A DNA stretch of 64,000 bases from assembly GCA_964609655.1 (NCBI GenBank), contig CAZSUA010000002.1, forward strand, positions 13,165-77,164. Reading direction: 5' to 3'. The notes beneath the pieces are model-generated. The model saw only the letters and a list, made by a program, of their open reading frames with translations. It had not been told where the DNA came from and ran no database searches. The stretch is from JBBRRP01 sp964609655. GTDB taxonomy: Bacteria > Myxococcota_A > Polyangia > Polyangiales > Polyangiaceae. This document shows positions 52,230 through 60,400 of the stretch, one piece after another. The position numbers and the translations under genes were made by a program. The first letter of the stretch is position 1. Each line of letters opens with the position of its first letter.

Positions 52230-53956
52230 GGCAGAGCCTCCGCAAATTCCAAGGCACCGGAGCTGCACACGGCTTGCCCAACACTGATTTCGAAATTGAG
52301 CACCGCCGGCTGAGGCGAGCGTACCAACGTCAAACAAAGCTGTTCGCCAGGCCGAATCGGGCGCTTGAATTTCACACGCTGAGCTTGCTTGAGAACTGGC
52401 AATGCTGGCCACACCCTCGCTGCATGGGCCAACACCACATCATTTAGCTGCACCACGCCCGGCATCAGCGGATCGCCTTCAAAATGCCCATTAAAGAACC
52501 AGGCCTGCTGAGGCACCGTGATCACAAACGTATGCTCCAAGCCACCCGCCGCGACCCCATGCGTCTGCGTTTCGCACGCAACCGATAGACTTGAATCGCA
52601 ACTCTGGCTTTCAAAGAGCTCCCTGAGCTTGGCTTTAGGCAGCTTGCCATTGGCTTCACGTGGTAGCTTCAACACGAAGCGCCAACGCCTCGGCACGGCC
52701 ACAGATTCCAGCTTCGCCAGGAGCTTCTCGCGCAGCTCCTGAACGCTGACGCCAGGCGCCACCAACGCGCACACGACCTCCACATCGCGTGGCGGCAGAG
52801 CGGACAATCCCAGCACAGCCACATCAATGACTCCATCCACTTCGGCCACCAGACGCTCAACCGCTGCCAGATCCACCCGGCGCCCACCCACCTTCACCAC
52901 GGAATCCGAACGCCCCGCGTGCACGAACGTCCCATCGGCATGAAAGGTGACGCGATCTTCGGTCGAAACCCAGCTTTTTTCGCCCACAAACGGCGAACGC
53001 ACCTGCAGCTGCTGAGCCCGCCCTTCGCCAGACTCGGATGGCGCGCTCCCCCCACGCACGCTCACACCTGGCAAGGGCTGCCACGCCCCGAAGTTCGGCG
53101 AGCGCCGATAGGCAATCCCACCCGTCTCCGTGGAACCAAACAGCTCAATGATTTCCACCGGCAAGCGCTGCTGCAACGCGCCGCTTAGCTCAGCTGGTAG
53201 CGGAGCACCCGACGAAACAATGCGCCTCAAAGGCAGCGCTCGGGCATGTTCTAGATCATTGGCTTCAACCAGTAAGCCCCGGAGCGTTGCCGGTGAGGCA
53301 ATCAGGACTGAAGCACTGTGCTCTCTGGCAGCCCGGGCGATGAAGGCACCGTGCAACGGTGTTTCGCGTACAAAGCTAGCGTTGGCCACAAGCGGCGCCA
53401 AAACTCCTGCCAAGAAGCCGTAGATGTGGTGAGCAGGAACCGTCGGCAAAACCGAGCAGCCTTGCAGCGCCAAAAGTTCGCCCAATAGCTGTGCCTCGCC
53501 CAACAGCTGAGCGAACGTCTTCTCGTGAACGGTGGGCGCACCCGTCGTTCCCGACGAGTAGATCCGTGCCGCCAGCCGTTCTCCGGGGAAACTCAGCGAT
53601 TGGAGAGGCCCCGAAATACTCGACTCAAAGCGACGGACGTCAAGATCCGCGCCCTCCCAACCATCCCCGATCAGTGCGCTCACCGAGCCCCCGGCGCGAA
53701 GCGCCCGAAGCGCTTGAGGGCGATGATTGGGGGCCAGGCCCACATGGCAGCCACGCAACCACACGCCCAACACAGCAGCCATGAAATAGTAGCGATCCTC
53801 GCACGCAACCACCACTTCACTGCTAATTGGCAAATCCTCGAGAGCCTGCGCCAGAGCTTCCGCCAAAGCGAGCAGCTCAGCGCCGGAGCGAACGCCGAGT
53901 GCGCCCACAGCTACCGGAGTAGAACGCTCGCTGTTGAGCACCGTAAAATCCGTCAT
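52226..53956 (-). CDS. Acyl-ACP ligase fused to hotdog dehydratase (ApeH-ApeI-like)
   Basis: 576 residues in two parts. Residues about 40-450 are an adenylate-forming ligase: ARIYSSGTTGAPTVHEKTF (phosphate loop), LFGSTETGGIAY, the STEDRVTFHADGTFVHAGRSD motif and the catalytic Lys of ANGKLPKAKLREL. Residues about 465-576 are a FabA/FabZ-like hotdog with WFFNGHFEGDPLMPGVVQLNDVVLAHAARVW (catalytic His and Glu/Asp). In E. coli these are separate genes, apeH and apeI. The ligase would load the aromatic acid onto the ACP, and the hotdog domain dehydrates. It is coupled by four-base overlaps to both neighbours. Confidence 0.86.
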   Translation of the reverse strand: MTDFTVLNSERSTPVAVGALGVRSGAELLALAEALAQALEDLPISSEVVVACEDRYYFMAAVLGVWLRGCHVGLAPNHRPQALRALRAGGSVSALIGDGWEGADLDVRRFESSISGPLQSLSFPGERLAARIYSSGTTGAPTVHEKTFAQLLGEAQLLGELLALQGCSVLPTVPAHHIYGFLAGVLAPLVANASFVRETPLHGAFIARAAREHSASVLIASPATLRGLLVEANDLEHARALPLRRIVSSGAPLPAELSGALQQRLPVEIIELFGSTETGGIAYRRSPNFGAWQPLPGVSVRGGSAPSESGEGRAQQLQVRSPFVGEKSWVSTEDRVTFHADGTFVHAGRSDSVVKVGGRRVDLAAVERLVAEVDGVIDVAVLGLSALPPRDVEVVCALVAPGVSVQELREKLLAKLESVAVPRRWRFVLKLPREANGKLPKAKLRELFESQSCDSSLSVACETQTHGVAAGGLEHTFVITVPQQAWFFNGHFEGDPLMPGVVQLNDVVLAHAARVWPALPVLKQAQRVKFKRPIRPGEQLCLTLVRSPQPAVLNFEISVGQAVCSSGALEFAEALP

Positions 53957-54591
53957 GACTTTCGTGGCTGCACGCTAAGCAGCGAGGCTAGGAGCCGATC
54001 GAGCCGGCCTGGACCAAATTTCTGGAAGCGGCGCTTGCGCACCAGATACTCAGCCGCCATGAGCAGACCCACGAGCACATACGCGATAAAGCCGGAATAG
54101 GCTGCCCACCAAGCCAACGGAGCGAACCACCCGAGGAGCGCGGTGGTGGCAGCATTCAGCGCGAAGAAGCCGCACCACACTTGCGTGACTCGGCGGCAAT
54201 ACTGGACTTCAGGAGGCGAAAGCTCAGGATCCATCAGGCGTGCGAAGCGTTCAACCATGGGGGGTGGCACCCAGAGCGACTGGCCGAAGCTCACGAAAAA
54301 CCCAAGATTCATCACCACCGGAAACAACAAGAGCAGGCGGGCTTCGCTGACCCACCCGCCTACAAGCGCCAACCCAGCGATGAAAAGCGCTGGAAAAAGC
54401 AGCGCGAGCAAACCCTGACGACCTCGGCTCAGCCATTGAACCAGAGCCGCGACAAGCGCCAACAGTGCGAGCCAGTGTGCGCTACGTGCGATGCCGATGT
54501 GCGTGAGACCGACGTACACACACACGGGGTAAAGCAACGCGCCGATCACGAGGGTAGCGCCAGTGATCGCCTTCTGCATCGCACCGCTCAA
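53953..54591 (-). CDS. COG4648-type membrane protein (ApeG-like)
   Basis: 212 residues with six or so transmembrane helices: GATLVIGALLYPVCVYVGLTHIG, HWLALLALVAALVQWL, LLALLFPALFIAGLALVGGW, VVMNLGFFVSFG, and others. The phrases FARLMDPELSPPEVQYCRRVTQVWCGFFALNAATTALLGWF are characteristic of the COG4648 family found in aryl-polyene operons. Its exact role is unknown; it may be part of a membrane-bound assembly. It overlaps the ligase gene by four bases and starts three bases after the ACP gene. Confidence 0.82.
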   Translation of the reverse strand: MSGAMQKAITGATLVIGALLYPVCVYVGLTHIGIARSAHWLALLALVAALVQWLSRGRQGLLALLFPALFIAGLALVGGWVSEARLLLLFPVVMNLGFFVSFGQSLWVPPPMVERFARLMDPELSPPEVQYCRRVTQVWCGFFALNAATTALLGWFAPLAWWAAYSGFIAYVLVGLLMAAEYLVRKRRFQKFGPGRLDRLLASLLSVQPRKS

Positions 54592-54594
54592 ATC

Positions 54595-54858
54595 TCAAAC
54601 CTCAGGGCTCGCCTCAGCATTGAGACTACGCTCGACCAAGAGCACCACATCTTCCACCGTGCGAATCGATTTAAGCGAGTCCTCGGACACGCGCTGGCCA
54701 GTGACTTCTTCTAGCTTCACGGCCATATCGACGGCATCCAAGCTATCAAGATCCAAATCATCCACGAGCTTGGAACCGAGCTGGATGTCCTCCGCCTTCA
54801 GCTCAAAGAGCTCGACCATCAGGGACTGCACGCGGGTGAAAATTTCAGCTTGAGTCAT
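54595..54858 (-). CDS. Acyl carrier protein (ApeF-like)
   Basis: An 87-residue acyl carrier protein. The phosphopantetheine Ser lies in KLVDDLDLDSLDAVDMAVKLEEVTG (DSL). The length and four-helix pattern are normal. It would carry the aromatic starter or the growing polyene. It is the second of two adjacent ACPs; the 19 bases between them suggest one transcript. Two distinct ACPs (ApeE and ApeF) are the rule in aryl-polyene clusters. Confidence 0.9.
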   Translation of the reverse strand: MTQAEIFTRVQSLMVELFELKAEDIQLGSKLVDDLDLDSLDAVDMAVKLEEVTGQRVSEDSLKSIRTVEDVVLLVERSLNAEASPEV

Positions 54859-54877
54859 GTCTGCTGCTAGAATTGGG

Positions 54878-55180
54878 CTATTTTGAAGTTTGCTCGGCTC
54901 TGGCCAACTCTTTTAGGATGAAAGCGCCCAGAGTTTGCACTGATCGAAAGACCTCACGCGCGAGTGCCTCGTCGGTACCAATTTTCAAACCCCAACGCCC
55001 CTCAACGGCAATGCCCAATTCGAGAGCGTCGATCGAATCGAGGCCCAGCCCCTCGGCGAACAGCGGAGCCGTTGAGCTGATTTGCTCTGGCGTGGTGTCC
55101 TTGAGCATGAGGGCTTCGACGATCAGCACCTTGAGCTCGGCTTCTAGATCTTCCGCTTTCACTGTGAGGCGCCCGGGCAT
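54878..55180 (-). CDS. Acyl carrier protein (ApeE-like)
   Basis: A second ACP of about 100 residues. The carrier Ser is in PLFAEGLGLDSIDALELGIAVEGRWG (DSI). The ATG at 55180 (MPGRLTV) is my choice; an upstream in-frame TTG at 55189 would add three residues. It follows the acyltransferase gene by 14 bases. The DSI core and the longer N-terminus distinguish it from the DSL ACP next door, so the two may serve different partners. Confidence 0.87.
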   Translation of the reverse strand: MPGRLTVKAEDLEAELKVLIVEALMLKDTTPEQISSTAPLFAEGLGLDSIDALELGIAVEGRWGLKIGTDEALAREVFRSVQTLGAFILKELARAEQTSK

Positions 55181-55193
55181 AGCAAACAAATGC

Positions 55194-56024
55194 TCAGCTT
55201 TGCTCTCGATTTACAACAAGACCCACAGAATCGTCGGCCGCTCCAGCCCCCGGCTTCAGGCCATGCACGCGCTCTAGGATAAGATCGCGGGTGGCCGTTC
55301 TCAAGGCCGAAAGCGAGCGCAACGTCGGGTAATGGCGCCAATCGCTCACCATCGCCACCGGAAAGATCCTGAGCTGGATGGCAACCGGCGGAATCGCGTG
55401 CCACGGAGTGCCACGCCCAAGGCCCGGAGGCTCAGCCCTGATCCCCAGCACCACGAGCGGGACCCCCGCTTGTCGCGCCAGCTCAAAGGCTCCCAGTCGA
55501 AAACGCCGCAAACCATTAACCTGCGACCGCGTTCCTTCCGGGAAGAGCAAAACACTGTGCCCAGCTGCGAGGCGACTCAACGCCTCAGGCATCACGCCCA
55601 ACTCGGGTTGAGGCCCTTGATTTCGATTGCAGATGTGCCCACAGGCCCGCAACAAAGGGCCCAAGATGCGACTGCGAAACAACGACTGTTTAACTACAAA
55701 ACAGGTTGACCCAAGCACCGCTACGAGCGCGGTAATGTCTACCAAGGTGGGATGATTCGCAATGATTACCGAAGGCCGCGGCACCTCAACTTCACACGTA
55801 CGATGGTTGAACGCCACTAAACCCATAATCCGCATATAGTCGTGGAAGAAGATCCACGCGGCACGCACCACCCGTTGGCAGCGCTGCCGAGACTGAAATA
55901 GGCTTCCAGGCCAGCGCGCCACGACCGGCAGCACGAGGCACGCCAAGAGCACGCCGCCCACCCCGAATCCAACGAACGCGAGTCCCGCCAACGCGATTCG
56001 AATCCATTGAAACACGCGGCCCAT
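55194..56024 (-). CDS. 1-acylglycerol-3-phosphate acyltransferase-like protein (ApeD-like)
   Basis: 276 residues with an N-terminal membrane helix pair (LAFVGFGVGGVLLACLVLPVVA). The acyltransferase motifs NHPTLVD (HX4D) and FPEGTRSQVNG are present, with the PlsC family arrangement. ATG 56024 was chosen; the open frame continues to 56105 but would overlap the divergent halogenase gene start. It is the first gene of the eleven-gene minus-strand operon. The 72 bases to the halogenase start hold both promoters. It could acylate the glycerol anchor of the polyene lipid. Confidence 0.82.
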   Translation of the reverse strand: MGRVFQWIRIALAGLAFVGFGVGGVLLACLVLPVVARWPGSLFQSRQRCQRVVRAAWIFFHDYMRIMGLVAFNHRTCEVEVPRPSVIIANHPTLVDITALVAVLGSTCFVVKQSLFRSRILGPLLRACGHICNRNQGPQPELGVMPEALSRLAAGHSVLLFPEGTRSQVNGLRRFRLGAFELARQAGVPLVVLGIRAEPPGLGRGTPWHAIPPVAIQLRIFPVAMVSDWRHYPTLRSLSALRTATRDLILERVHGLKPGAGAADDSVGLVVNREQS

Positions 56025-56096
56025 GTCAATCGCAGTCGAGAACCAGCATAGTGCCCACGACACCACCCCGCTCGCAACCCCAAACGCCTCGAAACC

Positions 56097-57359
56097 ATGC
56101 AGCACACACCCTCAACGAGTGAATCCACTGACGTACTGGTGATCGGTGCGGGACCTGCGGGCAGCGCCGCGGCTGTGGCGCTCCGTGCGCGAGGCTACCG
56201 CGTGATTTGTCTGGAGCGCGGGAACTTTCCTCGGCAGATTGTCGGCGAATCTTTACTACCGAGAACCTGCGACCTGCTCGCAGAGCTTGGCCTCTTGGAA
56301 GCCGTCGAACGGCGCGGCTACATGGTCAAGAAGGCCGCGTACTTTCTGCGCGGCACCGAGCGAGAGCGTTTTTCATTCGCAGATGGGTTGCCCGGAGATC
56401 GCCCGACAACCTTCCAGGTGCCCCGTGATGATTTTGATCAAACGTTGGCAACCGAAGCTCGACGGCAGGGTGTGGATCTCCGCTTCGGGCACGAAGTGCT
56501 CCAGGTGGAGCCTACCGATACCGAGGTAACGGCCGTGGTGAAAGATCTCTGGCGCAACGAGACCCACGAGATCCGTGCCCGCTGGCTGCTCGATTGCAGC
56601 GGCTACGGTCGCGTGTTGGCGCGCCTGCTCGCGTTGGATGAGCCGAGTGGTTTACAAGGACGCGTCGCCTGTTTCACCCACTTTGAGGGTGATCTCAGAC
56701 CCGAGACGGACGTGGAGGGTGATATCTGGGTGTGCTGCCATCCCCAGCAAGGCTGGCTCTGGCTCATACCATTTTCCAACGGTCGAACATCGGTGGGCAT
56801 GGTGTGCGATCCCGGGCATTGGGACAGCCTCGAAGGCGAACCCCTCGCGCGTCTCCTTTCGCAGCTCGCCAGCGATCCCAACGCCAGCGCACGCCTCAAA
56901 CACGCCGTGCCAGTGCTGCCGCCGCAATTGCTGCGTGATTACTCCACCAAGAACACCCGCCTGCACGGTCAGCGCTGGGTTGTCGCCGGAAATGCCGGAG
57001 ATTTTCTCGATCCTGTCTTCTCCTCTGGCGTTACCTTGGCGTTAGAATCAGCCACGCTTGCAGCAGGGCTGGTGCACCGAGTGCTAGAAGGCGAAGCAAT
57101 AAACTGGGACGCGGAGTACAGCGCACCCATGCATCAAGCCGTGAGCGTATTTCGTGGAATGGTGGAAGGTTGGTACAATGGCCAGCTGCCGGATATTTTC
57201 TTCAATGAGCAGAAGCTTCCTCGCATCAAGCAGCGCTTCACCTCGCTCTTGGGTGGCTACGTGAGGCGCGATGATAATCCGCTCACTCGCGACTGTGGGC
57301 AGAGCATCGCGGCGCTGCACGCGGCGATTTCGGGGCAGCTTGGAGAGAAGCTTAGTTGA
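56097..57359 (+). CDS. Flavin-dependent halogenase-like oxidoreductase
   Basis: 420 residues with an FAD-binding fold: VIGAGPAGSAAAVALRARGYRVICLER (residues 16-41) and GNAGDFLDPVFSSGVTLALES. The halogenase hallmark WxWxIP is present as WLWLIP at 220-225, and a Lys at 78/79 (VKKAAYF) lies where PrnA has its catalytic Lys. IVGESLLP near 48 is also conserved. Together these favour a halogenase over a plain geranylgeranyl-reductase-type monooxygenase, but the two families share features. Xanthomonadins are brominated aryl polyenes made with a similar protein, so the product here may be halogenated. It is divergent from the acyltransferase-led operon. Confidence 0.78.
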   Translation: MQHTPSTSESTDVLVIGAGPAGSAAAVALRARGYRVICLERGNFPRQIVGESLLPRTCDLLAELGLLEAVERRGYMVKKAAYFLRGTERERFSFADGLPGDRPTTFQVPRDDFDQTLATEARRQGVDLRFGHEVLQVEPTDTEVTAVVKDLWRNETHEIRARWLLDCSGYGRVLARLLALDEPSGLQGRVACFTHFEGDLRPETDVEGDIWVCCHPQQGWLWLIPFSNGRTSVGMVCDPGHWDSLEGEPLARLLSQLASDPNASARLKHAVPVLPPQLLRDYSTKNTRLHGQRWVVAGNAGDFLDPVFSSGVTLALESATLAAGLVHRVLEGEAINWDAEYSAPMHQAVSVFRGMVEGWYNGQLPDIFFNEQKLPRIKQRFTSLLGGYVRRDDNPLTRDCGQSIAALHAAISGQLGEKLS

Positions 57360-57412
57360 GCGGGGGGCCAATACTTCTGTGGCAACGACTGAGGCGCTCG
57401 ACAATCCGCGCT

Positions 57413-60400
57413 TCACTGCACGCGGATCACGCTGGCTGCTGTCGTTCCGAAATTTTCCGGGCTATACATTTCCTCAACTTTCGTCGCAGGCGTCACGAAT
57501 TCTCCCAGGCTTGTCGCTCGCGACAGGTAACGAAAATGGTGGATCCCAGGCAGCAAGTGGTCGATGAAAAAGAGAACACGATCGTCTTTGAGCTCTTGGC
57601 GAAAGCTTGTGCTCGGGCTTGGCCGACCGTGTGCGCGGGCGTCGTAATCATCACCGACGCCATCGATTGTGTCTTCGCGTTCCTCAACGCTCATGAGCGC
57701 CGGCGAGAGCCACGCTGCCGCGGTTGACAGGTTGGTATCAATGGGCTCTAGCGCTGCCGCTATGCGATCGTCGATCACGACGTATTCGCGTGGAATGCTG
57801 GTGACCACGACCAGATCGGTCAGCACCAGATCACCGCCGTGGAACTCGGTTTGGCTCGCACGTGGCTCCCCGGAGGCGTTGGCTCCGTCCGCCTGAGCTT
57901 CAACGGATCGCAATGTTTTCTGGACCGAAAAACCTCGATCCAGCGGAAGCTGAGGGAGTTCGGTGTCGGCATAACGAAGCCGCGCCTCGTAGAACAGGGT
58001 CCCGGCACCCTGGTTGCTAAAGATTAGGTCACCGCCGCGCAGCCCATTCAGCGGCACTGTCTTGGTGAGCGGAACAACGCTTGCACTGGCGAATTGACCA
58101 GTCAGCAGAGGCTGCTCCCCCAAGAACACAGAAATGTTTGCCTTCGGAGCTTCACTCTCCTGCGCAGCTCGGTAGGCCGAAAGCGCCAGCAAGGCGAAAG
58201 CTGTCTCTTGGGTGTTCTGCCAGGTTCCGCCACGGCGTGCGAACAAGAGGCCCCGGGCTAACGGCGCAGCGAGCACATGCTTGGGGCGTGCAGCGACAAG
58301 AGCACGCAGCACGAGCGCGCTCGATCGAGCGGGAGAATCCATCAGAACGGCATAATCGTTCCCGATGTTTTCGGCGGAAAACGCGCGATTCCCGCTGATA
58401 TGCAAGGTATTTTCCAGAGTGCGGAGGAGCGGTTCGATCAGAGTCTTCGGCTCTCTTCCAACCACCATCGCGTGCAGCAATAGCGCGTTAGCAAAGGCCG
58501 GCAATTCAAGCTGTTTGGCGGCGAGCCGGGCTACCTGCGAGCTCTCCGGACTGCCCAGCATTGCCAGGACATCGAGGATGAGCGCCCTCGAAGCGCGGTT
58601 GATCCTGTCGTCTTGTTTCGTGCCGGTTACGTAGGTTCGCAAGTAATTCTTGCCCTGTTCGAGAACCCATTCTGGTACGTCGAATTTGCGCCCTTTGGCT
58701 TCGTGAAGGACCCAAAGGGCGTACGGCGTGATCCAAGGTGAACTCTCAGAGTTAGGCCACAGCCCAAAGCCTCCGTCGGAACCTTGCCGCTTGATGATTT
58801 CAGCCACCGTCCGTTCGACCAGTGCATCGGCGTTCGGTGGGATCTTGAACCCGAAATCCGTGGCCATGTTTCGCAGGGACAAAAGCGGCAAAATGCGGCT
58901 CGCCAGTTGCTCGGTGCAATCATAAGGGTATTCGATGAGCTGCGACATGCCGGCATCGAGCCCGATCAATGCCGTGGACGACGCACTGAGTGTGAGGGAC
59001 CCGATGTCTCTCCGGATCGAATTGAGGTCGCCTAAGCGTTCAATGGCTTGCGTCTTGGTTTCGCCGTACAGAGCGACGGTCTCGACATTCGCGGGACTCT
59101 CGACAGGGAGGCTAAGCGCCACTTGGTCGTTGGCACTCGCACTCGTCACCTTGAACGTGAACTTAGCGTCGCCAACGGTGCCTGCTCGGAACGCAAAACG
59201 CACCTCTTTTGGGGTGTTTTGTTCGATCGTTACCGCCTTAACGGCCGGACCAAGCAGTGTGATGGCGGTTGCCTCTGCCGCCACGTTCACTTGGGTGGGA
59301 CCCAACCCCTTCGCACTCACCACGACGCCCGCTTGCAAGTTGTCCCCGGCACGGATGAATCTCGGCAGGGCCGGGCGGGCCATGAGTGGCTTGCTCGTTG
59401 TGATGTTCGTTTCGGCTGAACCGTAGCGGTCATCCAAGCTGGCTGCGACCGCCATGATGCGGTAGCTCGTGAGACTATCAGGAAGCCGAAACGATGCGCG
59501 GGTTGTCCCTGTTGGCCCAACAGCGAGTGTCGGGTTGAAGTACGCGGTGGTTCGAAAATCGATTCGGACATCGAGCCGCGTTTCAGATCGTTTCCCTGAG
59601 CCGAAGACGCCAACCCCGTCACCATATGACAAAGACGCCAGCTCGAATCTACCGGTGCGCCAGTTCATCCTGCCGAGCATTTCCCGCGATTCAATGGTGT
59701 CCACCCCCAGCATTCGAGATGCCGTGAATATCTCATGTGGATCGGGTTTTTGGTACTTAGAGAGAGAGAGCACGCCTTCATCAACAGCATAAAGCGTGAC
59801 TTCAGCCGCGTGCGGTTTGCCGTCCGCGGTGCTGACTCCAACGTCAACGCTGACTTCGTCACCTGGCTGAAAATCAACCTTGTTTGGCTTCAGACTTATC
59901 CGCAGACGACGGGGCTCTGCATTCACGCGAAGCTCAGCGACTCCCGAGCGAAACGTGGGCGCTCCGAGGTCAGGCTTGCCTCTTCGTTCCAATGGAGCGG
60001 TGCGGGGCCGTAACAGGTGAACGGAGACGTAAGCGTTCGGACGGATCGCGTCTGTGACGGGGATCAACCGCGTGGGAGTCGAACCGAAAAGCTTGGTCCG
60101 CCGTGTCTCGTACACACCATCACGTTCAATCGTAATGATGGCGTCCGCTTCAGGAAATGGGGACTTCACTAGCAATCTCGCTGTCTCCCCGACATTGTAC
60201 TCAGCCTTGTCGAGTACGAGCTCAAGCTCTTCCTTGTCCTCCCGCCACGCGGATTCGCCGCTCCCGATCCCGTAGAGCGTGTAGGCGGAGCGTGTCTCAC
60301 GCCCCTTGTCATCCTTGGCTTTAGCCAGCACAAAAAAGTATCCGGCAGCGGGAATCTTCAGCGCACAACCTACGGCTATCGCACCCGTCGTGCCTGAGCA

